The position numbers were made by a program, and so were the translations under genes. From Bacteroidales bacterium (GTDB taxonomy: Bacteria > Bacteroidota > Bacteroidia > Bacteroidales > VadinHA17), in the NCBI GenBank assembly GCA_031285575.1, contig JAITVX010000160.1:1-27907 (forward strand): a stretch of DNA of 27,907 nucleotides, given 5' to 3'. Below, in pieces: positions 16,709-24,118 of this stretch (the stretch's first letter is position 1; each line of letters begins with the position of its first letter). The notes under the pieces were generated by a model. The model was not told where the DNA came from. It worked only from the letters and a program-made list of their open reading frames with translations, and did no database searches.

Positions 16709-17881
16709 TTATTTGCCACATGTGTTATTGACAATATTTTCTATCAAATCAACCTCATACTCCGTGCGTTCCTGCCAGCTCATAAAATTATCAAGAATAA
16801 ACTGACGGGCGGCTGCGCCTGTGCGTTGCAGAAAGGCACCGTCTGCAAGTGCAGCTGATATTATTTGGGGTAACCTGTTTATTTCATTCTGTTCAACAAG
16901 TATTCCATTTACATTATGCTCAATTAGCTCCGGAGTAGCGCCTTTGTTGAGGGCTATTACTGTTTTACCGCATATCATTGCTTCCAGTACCGGATTACTT
17001 ATACTGCTCAATGCGTTCATGCTTATAAACAGGTCGGCAATTGATATATAGTTATTAATATCGCTGTGTGGCAGTGCTCCTGTAAAGTAAATGTTGCCAG
17101 GAATACCAAGTCTGGTGCAGAGATATTTCAAATTATGTTCTTCAGGACCGTCGCCAACAATTATAAGTTTCACATTACTGTTCAGCGACAGCAGTCCTGG
17201 CATGGCTTTTATAATTAAATCTACCTGCTTCCACTTTGCAAGGCGCGATACTGTCAGTATTATCTGTTCATTATTGGGTGCTATCTGTTTTTTCAGTATT
17301 TCGTCTGTTGTATTGGAGTTCCAGCTTTTATCTATGCCGTTTTTCAGGAAGTGTATTTTGCTGTCTGGAATGCCAAATGACAGTGCCACATTACGGGCAT
17401 TTGTTCCGTCGTCGGTAAGTATGTAAACATCGGCTATGAGGCTGAATGCAAGCCGTGGAAAGAGATATGACGCCTTGAGTTTGAAGGTTGGGCTGTAAAA
17501 AACACCATACATTCGCATTACATAGCGTGTTTTAAAAAGCCGCGAGAGTAAAAAAGCAGGCAGAGCGGTTTCGGCAGTATGTGAATATATAACATGCGGC
17601 CTGGTTTTAATGATTTGACGTATGGCGGCAATGAAAAAACATATAAAGTTTAAAGGAAAAAAAATTACGTGAAGACTTGGATGTGTTTTGCTGTAAAGAG
17701 TTCTGATTCGTTTTATTGTAATTCCATCGAAATTTTCGCTTTTTTGACAGGAATAGTTTGTAATATAGCATACGCTGTGGCCTCTTTGGATAAAACCTTT
17801 GAGCGGAAGATACGTTGACAGGCGTCCTTTGCCCGGGCTAATGTCCCACATTCCGAGAGTTGAAAGATGAAGCGTATTCAT
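16709..17881 (-). CDS. Glycosyltransferase family 4 (GT-B) with a Ser in place of the first EX7E glutamate
   Basis: The 390-residue protein has the GT4 layout: N-terminal Rossmann domain, YSHTAETALP at 99-108, LKNGIDKSW at 179-187, SRLAKWKQVDLIIKAM at 212-227, VGDGPE at 242-247 and SSISNPVLEAMICGKTVIAL around 292-311. In the usual EX7E motif the first Glu is Ser292, while E300 is kept; similar substitutions occur in some active GT4 enzymes. It probably transfers a sugar to the lipid-linked repeat unit at the inner membrane. It starts one base after the Wzx stop codon, so it belongs to the same transcript. Its TAA stop overlaps the target duplication of MITE copy A, whose insertion lies immediately after the gene. 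Confidence 0.88.
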   Translation of the reverse strand: MNTLHLSTLGMWDISPGKGRLSTYLPLKGFIQRGHSVCYITNYSCQKSENFDGITIKRIRTLYSKTHPSLHVIFFPLNFICFFIAAIRQIIKTRPHVIYSHTAETALPAFLLSRLFKTRYVMRMYGVFYSPTFKLKASYLFPRLAFSLIADVYILTDDGTNARNVALSFGIPDSKIHFLKNGIDKSWNSNTTDEILKKQIAPNNEQIILTVSRLAKWKQVDLIIKAMPGLLSLNSNVKLIIVGDGPEEHNLKYLCTRLGIPGNIYFTGALPHSDINNYISIADLFISMNALSSISNPVLEAMICGKTVIALNKGATPELIEHNVNGILVEQNEINRLPQIISAALADGAFLQRTGAAARQFILDNFMSWQERTEYEVDLIENIVNNTCGK

Positions 17882-17882
17882 A

Positions 17883-19205
17883 TCAGTTTTTTGCCGGTTT
17901 TACAATATTAATTATCTGGAAAATAATACCTGTTGCTATGATATAGTGTATTGCAAGTCCGGCGCTGTAAATTACAAGTGTTGATATGGCAGTCAGCTGC
18001 ATGAAATATGACAGCAAAAATATTGCAGTTATTATCGACGTCCTTATTATTTCTATTACCAATATTGTATTCTGCCTGTTAAAAACGTTTACAATACCGT
18101 CGCTTATGGGGCTGTAAACAAACTGCATCAGCAGGCAGAACGACAGTATGCGTGCAAAAACTCCGGCCTGAAGCCATGCTTCGCCAAAAATTATTTTGAA
18201 TATCCACGGGCCAGATATAAAGATGATAATGAACGGAATGAAACTGAACAGAAACAGTTTCTTCATTATCGATGCCGTGAGGCTGTATATCTGTTCCGGG
18301 GCCTTGCGCCCTATTGTCGATATTTCTGCATAAAATGCCTTGCCAACAGATGCGCATACAAGTGTAACGGGTATCGACAGCATTGTTACCGATAATGATA
18401 GCTGTCCGGTTATTTCGGCGCCGTATTTCCATGCAAAATAGAGTAACGGCATTTTTGCTGAAAAAACAAGCAGAAAACTCGACGGGAGGCGGTATCGTGG
18501 AAAGTCGATATAATATAAACCTGAAAAACGCAGCAGTGATTTTTTCAAATATCTGATGTTCTGCCTGAAATCGGCAATAAATGTACGCAGGAGATATATT
18601 ACTCCACCCATTTGCGTCAGCATTTCGCCGGCAAGCAGGCCAAACGGCTTCAGTCCGCACAGTCCGAGCACTATTTTACCTGTTGCCCCGGCAAGTTTCT
18701 GTGTTACTTTTGTGCGTGCAATTGCAGCAAACTGTTTTTTGCGCAGCGCCCACTGCGTAAGTATTTCATACAGACCAACAGCAAAATATGCTATGGGTAT
18801 TATATACCAGTATCTGTGTATTTGAATGGCCGACAGGTTTGAGAGAAGCAGCTTTCCGCAGAACGGGTATATTGCAAAGATTAATACTGTTGTTCCGCAC
18901 AGAATAATGAATGAAAGCGCCGTTAGATTGAATGACATGCGGTCGTTTCGCGGCAGCGGAATTGCCGTAGAGTATCTCAGTGTTGAAAATGGAGCCATTA
19001 AGGCAAGCAGTGAAACGAATACCGACAGAATGCCCATCTGCTCCGGTAAATAAATGCGGGTAATAATTGGAGTTGTTATAAACCCTATTACGCGGGCAAT
19101 GCCATCTCCTGCAATTAATTTTACTATATTTTTAAGGATGCTTCTTTCGGCCTTATTGTCAATAGAGCGTTTCAGTTTGTTTTTTATTTTTACAGAAAAC
19201 TGCAT
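17883..19205 (-). CDS. Polysaccharide flippase, Wzx-like (MOP superfamily)
   Basis: The 440-residue protein has about 12 hydrophobic segments spread evenly, with a short basic N-terminus. The segment LIAGDGIARVIGFITTPIITRIYLPEQMGILSVF near residues 31-64 is the typical opening of MOP-family lipopolysaccharide biosynthesis flippases. It should move the undecaprenyl-linked repeat unit across the inner membrane. Its ATG directly follows the TAG stop of the Wzc gene (TAGATG) and its stop is one base before the GT4 start, so export, flipping and glycosyl transfer are translated from one tightly packed transcript. Confidence 0.88.
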   Translation of the reverse strand: MQFSVKIKNKLKRSIDNKAERSILKNIVKLIAGDGIARVIGFITTPIITRIYLPEQMGILSVFVSLLALMAPFSTLRYSTAIPLPRNDRMSFNLTALSFIILCGTTVLIFAIYPFCGKLLLSNLSAIQIHRYWYIIPIAYFAVGLYEILTQWALRKKQFAAIARTKVTQKLAGATGKIVLGLCGLKPFGLLAGEMLTQMGGVIYLLRTFIADFRQNIRYLKKSLLRFSGLYYIDFPRYRLPSSFLLVFSAKMPLLYFAWKYGAEITGQLSLSVTMLSIPVTLVCASVGKAFYAEISTIGRKAPEQIYSLTASIMKKLFLFSFIPFIIIFISGPWIFKIIFGEAWLQAGVFARILSFCLLMQFVYSPISDGIVNVFNRQNTILVIEIIRTSIITAIFLLSYFMQLTAISTLVIYSAGLAIHYIIATGIIFQIINIVKPAKN

Positions 19206-21665
19206 CTATTCTTCATCATTATTATAGTATGACTTATTGCCCTTATTAAACCCATACTTTGTTGAGGTGTAGTCTCCATACAAACTGTACCCGTACGAGT
19301 ATCCCCTGTATTTCATTGTATAGCCGTATCTTAATCCATACCCATAATACCCCGAAAGGCTGATATCGTTTATGATAATTGACAGGTTTTTAAACTTTTT
19401 AGTCTGGTAAAATTCCTGTATCAGGTGCAGGGTGTCTTTTGTTGTATATCGCTGCCTCACAATAAAAAGGTTTATGTCGGCATAGCGCGAAACAAGCAGG
19501 GCGTCGGTAACAACGGCAATTGGCGGGGTGTCGATAACCACATAATCGAACCGTTTTCTGGCCTCGTTAATAAACTCAAGCATTCTGTCAGACGCTATAA
19601 GTTCAGCCGGGTTTGGCGGTATGGGGCCTGATGTAGCAAGCCAGAGGTTGTTTATTCCCGTTTCCGTTATCGATTCATCAAATTCTGCCTTGCCGCTAAG
19701 GTAAAGGCTCATCCCGGCGGCGTTATCGGTATCGAGAGCTTTATGTATTTTAGGCTTTCTTAAATCGAGGCCTACGAGCAATACTTTTTTGCCAAGATTG
19801 GCAATTATCAGAGCCAGGTTAACCGAAATAAACGACTTGCCTTCGGAACTTACCGTTGATGTAATTGAAATAACCGGGTTTCCTGTGTCGGTCAGAAAGA
19901 AATCGAGGGCCGTCCTCACGGCCCTGAACGACTCCGCAAGCGTTGACGACGGTTTTACGGCAACCGGAATGTCTGTCTTGTACTCATTATGGCTTATAAA
20001 ACCGAGTATTGGCGCTTTTGTAATCCGTTCAACATCTTTTTTATCAATAATTTTATTATTCAAAGCATTCAGAACAAGTATTATTATTGCCGGTATCATA
20101 AATCCCAATATGGCGGCCAGCAGGTAATTCCTCAACTGCGTAGGCTTAATCTGAACAACATTCTGCACACCGGCATAATCGACCACCTTGTTGTCGGAAA
20201 TATTTGAAGCCTCGGTTATTTTTGCCTCGGCTCTTTTCTCAAGCAGGTAGTTGTATATTGTATTGTTAAGGTCGAACGTGCGCTGAATCCTTATATACTG
20301 TTTTTCAGTATCGGGAAATCTTTCCAGGGCCGCTTCTGTTTCGCCGAGCTTGGTATTGAGCTCGGCAACCGACAGCTCGATACCCTGAAGGTTGCTTTTA
20401 ATGTTTTCCTTCAGCGACTCCTTGCCGGCGGCAATCCTGTCGTCGAGCATGCCTACTGCCGGCTGGTTGGCAATCAGATTAAGGTTAAGCTGCGAATGCT
20501 GAAGCTGAAGTGTGCGAAGCTCGGTAATAAGCCTCTCGAGCACCGGGTCGTTAATGCCCATTACCGACGGAGCAACTATGTCGCCCATCTGGTTTTTGGC
20601 GTCGAGATAGACTGATACATGGTCAAGGTACTGTTTTTTAAGCAGCAGTGCGAATTTGTCTGTTTCAAACTTTTCAAGCCTCGCCTTTATCGACGAGCCT
20701 TCATTAGAGATATCTATAAGCCGGTTGCTGCGGCGAAAAGCCTGCAGGATATCCTCGGCTTTTCTTAACGAATCGGTTATTATGTCAAGCTGCCCGTCAA
20801 TAAATACTACTGTCTGTTCCGACGTTTTGTTCTTCTCGTTCAGCCCGCGCTTTATGTATAAATCCATCAGTTTGTTCAGGTAATCTATTTCCTGCATCGG
20901 AGCATGTCCGACAACCGAAAGGATAACAAGCGACGCTTCCTCGTCGATAGGATTCACGGCAAGCTTGCCCAGATATTCATTGGCCACAGCATCGGGGGCA
21001 ACAAACCTGAAGCTGTATTTTCTCGACGCTGGCTCGTTAATGCCGGGCACATAGCTGTTTCTGCGTAAAATAAGAATTTCAAACGCATCCTGTTCATCGA
21101 CATCGAACACAGCAGACGGCAGTGTGTCGCCATATACGCCGGCAAAAGTGTTATCGTTATACGACACGGTATAATTTTCGCTGCCATTTACAGCAATTTC
21201 AAAAACGCCGCCGGGCATCCGTCCCGACACATGTGCGGCGGTAAACGGAGTGTTTTTATACACCTGCTGCTCGGCAATACCGCGCCTGCCTATCATTGTA
21301 TATTCAATGCCGAACTCGGGCAGCGAATCGACAACCTGCCTGTTCAGATGAAACGACTTCAGTATGCCTATCTCATTCCGCAGGTTCTGGTTCGACCGCA
21401 GCATTTCCCTGCCGGGAAAGATGGGGCTCATTTCGCTGTATCCGCCAAGGCTTTCATCTTTTATAAGTATCGACGAGCTTGCCCTGAAAAGCTTCACTGA
21501 ATATCTGTTGAACCCGTAGGCAACAGTAGCTGCAACAAACAGCGCAATGACAAACCAGTGCCAGTTGCTGACAAACAGTGAAACATACGACTTGATGTCC
21601 ATTGTATCATCTTCATCGAAAATCGACCGGTCGGCATTCACACTGTCAAAATCAAAATTGTTCAT
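19206..21665 (-). CDS. Wzc-like polysaccharide co-polymerase with BY-kinase domain
   Basis: The 819-residue protein has Wzz/Wzc architecture: membrane segment at about 37-53, a large periplasmic domain with coiled coil (about 280-480), second membrane segment at about 513-534, then a cytoplasmic bacterial tyrosine kinase. Kinase motifs are Walker A SSEGKS (606-611), A' VLLVGLDLRKPK (628-639) and Walker B FDYVVIDTPP (706-715). The last 50 residues hold 14 tyrosines (from Y773), the autophosphorylation tail. The protein controls chain length and couples synthesis to export through Wza; phosphorylation cycling regulates it. It lies 32 bp after the Wza gene. No tyrosine phosphatase (Wzb) gene is present in the window. 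Confidence 0.93.
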   Translation of the reverse strand: MNNFDFDSVNADRSIFDEDDTMDIKSYVSLFVSNWHWFVIALFVAATVAYGFNRYSVKLFRASSSILIKDESLGGYSEMSPIFPGREMLRSNQNLRNEIGILKSFHLNRQVVDSLPEFGIEYTMIGRRGIAEQQVYKNTPFTAAHVSGRMPGGVFEIAVNGSENYTVSYNDNTFAGVYGDTLPSAVFDVDEQDAFEILILRRNSYVPGINEPASRKYSFRFVAPDAVANEYLGKLAVNPIDEEASLVILSVVGHAPMQEIDYLNKLMDLYIKRGLNEKNKTSEQTVVFIDGQLDIITDSLRKAEDILQAFRRSNRLIDISNEGSSIKARLEKFETDKFALLLKKQYLDHVSVYLDAKNQMGDIVAPSVMGINDPVLERLITELRTLQLQHSQLNLNLIANQPAVGMLDDRIAAGKESLKENIKSNLQGIELSVAELNTKLGETEAALERFPDTEKQYIRIQRTFDLNNTIYNYLLEKRAEAKITEASNISDNKVVDYAGVQNVVQIKPTQLRNYLLAAILGFMIPAIIILVLNALNNKIIDKKDVERITKAPILGFISHNEYKTDIPVAVKPSSTLAESFRAVRTALDFFLTDTGNPVISITSTVSSEGKSFISVNLALIIANLGKKVLLVGLDLRKPKIHKALDTDNAAGMSLYLSGKAEFDESITETGINNLWLATSGPIPPNPAELIASDRMLEFINEARKRFDYVVIDTPPIAVVTDALLVSRYADINLFIVRQRYTTKDTLHLIQEFYQTKKFKNLSIIINDISLSGYYGYGLRYGYTMKYRGYSYGYSLYGDYTSTKYGFNKGNKSYYNNDEE

Positions 21666-21697
21666 TATGTAATATGTGTGTGCGGTTTAAAAGTCGG

Positions 21698-22492
21698 CTA
21701 TTTGAAATAGTTAAGCAGCAGCAGCGTAACGGTTACGGCCGACGTTACCGAAGTGAGTGCAAATGAAAGCGTGGGCAGGTTAAGGTTGAATATTTTCTTG
21801 GGGCTTGCCTGAACTATCACAACATCGTTGGGCAGCAGAAAATACGCCTCGCTCGACAGAATATTCTTATCCTGCAGGCTTAGCCTGAACGTCTTCGTGC
21901 CACCGTCAACAGACCTCACAACGAGAATCATGTTTCTCTTGCCGAAATCGCTTATGCCGCCGGCCCGGCCTATTGCCTCCAGAACCGTCAGGTAATTATT
22001 GTAATTAATATATGAGCCGGGAATCCTAACCTCGCCTATAACCGTAAACTTAAAGCTCAGCAGCTTGCACTCAACGGTTGTGTTGCGGAAAACGCCGTCA
22101 ACAGCCAGCTGAATCTTCCGGCCGGCCTCCTCGAGTGTAATTCCGGCCACCTCTATGCGTCCTATGGCGGGCAACGATATGAAACCTTCAGAATCGACAT
22201 TATAACTGTAAACAAAACCTCCCGACTCCGACTGGATAACATTTACATTTGAAATACCTCTGTTTGTTGAAAGAAAATCGGCAATATAACCGTCGGGTGT
22301 CATGGCCCTTGCAGTTATGTACAGCATGTCGCGCGGCTGAAGCCTGTACTCGGGAACCGACATCGCAAACATCTCCTCACCGCCCGTTTCGGGCAGATTG
22401 CGCAGATAGGCCAGCTCTTTCTGGCTCGTACACGAACCGAGAAACAGCACCGCAACAGTAAAATAAACAGCACTCTTCATATTAATATTCAT
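21698..22492 (-). CDS. Outer-membrane polysaccharide export lipoprotein, Wza-like
   Basis: I place the start at 22492 (264 residues, MNINMKSAVYF). This gives a normal lipoprotein signal with lipobox LGSC at residues 18-21, and a TGAGGTG ribosome-site-like sequence sits about 8 bases upstream. The reading frame is open further up to 22630, but that version would bury the signal. The mature protein has the polysaccharide export domain (YRLQPRDMLYITARA, then SEGFISLPAIGRIEVAGITLEEA) followed by a SLBB-type domain (FTVIGEVRIPGSYINYNN). A hydrophobic segment close to the C-terminus (SFALTSVTSAVTVTLLLLNYF) is typical of Bacteroidota members. It forms the export channel with Wzc. It is the first gene of the locus. 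Confidence 0.9.
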   Translation of the reverse strand: MNINMKSAVYFTVAVLFLGSCTSQKELAYLRNLPETGGEEMFAMSVPEYRLQPRDMLYITARAMTPDGYIADFLSTNRGISNVNVIQSESGGFVYSYNVDSEGFISLPAIGRIEVAGITLEEAGRKIQLAVDGVFRNTTVECKLLSFKFTVIGEVRIPGSYINYNNYLTVLEAIGRAGGISDFGKRNMILVVRSVDGGTKTFRLSLQDKNILSSEAYFLLPNDVVIVQASPKKIFNLNLPTLSFALTSVTSAVTVTLLLLNYFK

Positions 22493-22662
22493 AAAATACA
22501 CCTCAGATAACTGCTGAAAAAACTTCCTGCCAACCAGCCTCGGCAAGCTGCAGAGCATCACTTCCCGGTATGCTCGCGCGGCGTCGGCCACATCAAAAAC
22601 ACAGGCAACCAACAACTTCGCTGCAAACACCGGAACCCGGAAACCACAGCTACGGCGGCCAG

Positions 22663-22694
22663 CAAAGTTATACTATTGGCAGTCCATAACCAAA
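22663..22694 (-). promoter_or_regulatory. Bacteroides-type promoter of the polysaccharide locus
   Basis: On the minus strand TTTG (22694-22691) is followed after 20 bp by TAACTTTG (22670-22663), matching the -33/-7 consensus TTTG N19-21 TAnnTTTG. Transcription should start near 22655, giving a leader of about 160 nt before the Wza start. The leader contains a GAGCAT/ATGCTC hairpin and could host attenuation or antitermination; no UpxY-type regulator gene is seen in the window. Confidence 0.7.
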
Positions 22695-22744
22695 TTGTTG
22701 AATAGATTTCAATAATACCGGCAGTAATTACATACATTTACACC

Positions 22745-23740
22745 ATGAAAAAACTCCTGCCCGCACTCTCGCTCCCCCCCTCCCCTGCCGCCGACAGCCG
22801 GCAACTTGCCGAAATGCTCAGGCAGGTAACAGACTGGCCGGCGCTCGTAACGCTCATAAACGCACACGGAGTAATAGCCCTCGCTGCAGCCAATATAACT
22901 GCTGCAAGCCTCACACACATGGTGCCGCCAGAGCAGATGGCAATGCTGCGCAACGGTCTGTTGCAAAGTATCGTACGCAATACATGGCTGGCTCAACAAT
23001 GGGAAGAAACAAACCGGATACTGCTGGCCGGCGGAATAAAACACATACTGCTGAAGGGGATGGTGCTCGAACATACAGTGTATGGCGCCGCAGGACTGCG
23101 CCAGATGTCGGACTGCGACATGCTTGTAGAACACCGTGATGCACGCCGCGCATGGAACCTGCTGTGCAGCCACGGTTTCCGCCCTCTCGAAATGAAATCG
23201 CCACTGCACCGGCGAATAATGTTCAGCACAAGACACCATTTGCCGGCACTCGTAAAAAACGGATACCCGGTTGAAATACACACAGAACACAACCTGCCGT
23301 TACTGACGGCCGACCCCGAACACGGGCTGCTGCACCACTGCGAACAGTTCACCGTAAACGGCGTACCGGCGCTGAAGCTGAAAGACCCGCTCCACATCGC
23401 CTTCCTGCAGCAGCACTTCAACCACCACGCATCAAACGGCGAATGTCAGCTGCGCACCTTCACCGACCTCTGCCTGCTCGACCCCGGTACACCACGCATA
23501 TTCCCACAGGCATTCATGTGCAACCCCATACAGACACACCTGATGGCCTTCCGCAAGGCAGCCTGGTGCCACACGCTGTCGTCAATGCCCCCGCTGACAA
23601 AACTGCTGTTTATAGCCGGCGACATATTCCCCACCATGGCGTGGATGAAAAAACGGTATCGCTGCTCAACCCCGCAGGCAATACTGAAATACCCCGCCCG
23701 CGCAGGCAAGCTGTTGTGGCTGCTGCAGGGCACTGTATAA
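22745..23740 (+). CDS. Nucleotidyltransferase-fold protein (NTP_transf_5-like)
   Basis: The 331-residue protein carries a nucleotidyltransferase signature: KHILLKGMVLEHTVYG (99-114), then LRQMSDCDMLV (118-128) with the paired acids D123 and D125, and a third acidic site in VEIHTEHNL (176-184). This pattern matches the family often called 'nucleotidyltransferase family protein' near surface-polysaccharide and secondary-metabolite genes. Catalysis would be transfer of a nucleotidyl group; the substrate is unknown and no partner is obvious. It is divergent from the Wza gene, sharing a 252-bp control region. Only one-mismatch -7 candidates (TACATTTA, TAGATTTC) were seen for it. The gene is visibly more GC-rich than the distal polysaccharide genes. 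Confidence 0.82.
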   Translation: MKKLLPALSLPPSPAADSRQLAEMLRQVTDWPALVTLINAHGVIALAAANITAASLTHMVPPEQMAMLRNGLLQSIVRNTWLAQQWEETNRILLAGGIKHILLKGMVLEHTVYGAAGLRQMSDCDMLVEHRDARRAWNLLCSHGFRPLEMKSPLHRRIMFSTRHHLPALVKNGYPVEIHTEHNLPLLTADPEHGLLHHCEQFTVNGVPALKLKDPLHIAFLQQHFNHHASNGECQLRTFTDLCLLDPGTPRIFPQAFMCNPIQTHLMAFRKAAWCHTLSSMPPLTKLLFIAGDIFPTMAWMKKRYRCSTPQAILKYPARAGKLLWLLQGTV

Positions 23741-23807
23741 CCGACACAGGGCAAACGTACGAAATTTTATGCGGCAGGCTTAGAATAGATCCAAACAGAC
23801 CCGCTTA

Positions 23808-23849
23808 GAGGTGCACGATTGGTCCTCCGAGGTGAACGATTGGTCCTCC
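23808..23849. repeat. Tandem duplication of a 21-bp unit
   Basis: gaggtgcacgattggtcctc(c) and gaggtgaacgattggtcctc(c) follow each other directly (23808-23828 and 23829-23849) with one mismatch (c/a). Each unit begins GAGG and ends CCTC(C), so each is also a small imperfect palindrome. Confidence 0.75.
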
Positions 23850-23875
23850 GAAGAGGCGACGCCAATGCCATAAGT

Positions 23876-23914
23876 GCAGAAACCGGAGTTGCCTGTGGCA
23901 ACTCCGGTTTCTGC
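23876..23914. repeat. Long perfect hairpin (18-bp stem, 3-nt loop)
   Basis: The arms run from gcagaaaccggagttgcc (23876-23893) to its exact complement at 23897-23914 around TGT. No T-run follows on either strand, so it is not a classical terminator. It lies about 135 bp after the nucleotidyltransferase stop and could still block or stabilise that transcript, or be a dispersed palindrome. Confidence 0.8.
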
Positions 23915-24094
23915 GGCCGGCTGCCTCCAATGCCGCCCTTGAATGTTCCGGCGAAACGTTTCTTCAGTTATTCATAACCTCACAACTGGTGAAGCGGAAC
24001 AGTGTCGAAATCTTCCCAACTGCCTCGACAGGCGGAGTCTGCGCAATTTCCGGATGAAAATCAAATTACATTTTATATTCCGTACACTTTCCGT

Positions 24095-24103
24095 TACTTT
24101 TGC
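24095..24103 (+). promoter_or_regulatory. Putative -7 element for the MFS gene
   Basis: TACTTTTGC matches TAnnTTTGY and ends 15 bases before the ATG at 24119. It supports 24119 as the real start, since the upstream GTG at 24002 would lie outside the transcript. No clear -33 TTTG is present at the right distance. Confidence 0.5.
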
Positions 24104-24118
24104 GCCCCAAAATCGGAA

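Larger units (their letters stand above)
23741..24118. other. Intergenic region with repeats and a strong hairpin
   Basis: This 378-bp stretch between two plus-strand genes holds a 21-bp direct tandem duplication, an 18-bp-stem hairpin and a -7 element, each listed separately. A frame open from a GTG at 24002 into the MFS gene exists but lacks membrane-protein character. I saw no independent gene. Confidence 0.6.

Noticed and set aside
18079..18660. 193-residue minus-strand open frame
   Set aside because: It lies wholly inside the Wzx-like gene in another frame and lacks recognisable motifs or membrane pattern, so it is a shadow frame.
22493..22630. Longer Wza protein starting at 22630
   Set aside because: It would place the lipoprotein signal 46 residues inside the protein. 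The start at 22492 gives a normal lipobox and has a TGAGGTG ribosome site.
22663..22694. Invertible (phase-variable) capsule promoter
   Set aside because: I looked for inverted repeats flanking the promoter of the kind used by Bacteroides Mpi-type invertases and saw none; no recombinase gene is in the window.
22709..23290. 193-residue minus-strand open frame opposite the nucleotidyltransferase gene
   Set aside because: The opposite strand encodes a coherent protein with catalytic motifs. This frame is rich in Cys, Tyr and His with no pattern, as expected from antisense of GC-rich DNA.
23876..23914. Rho-independent terminator of the nucleotidyltransferase gene
   Set aside because: The stem is strong but no T-run follows, and it is about 135 bp from the stop codon. 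It is reported as a hairpin of unknown role.
24002..24118. Longer MFS protein starting at GTG 24002
   Set aside because: The extra 39 residues are hydrophilic and unlike the Fsr family, and a -7 element lies between this GTG and the ATG at 24119.
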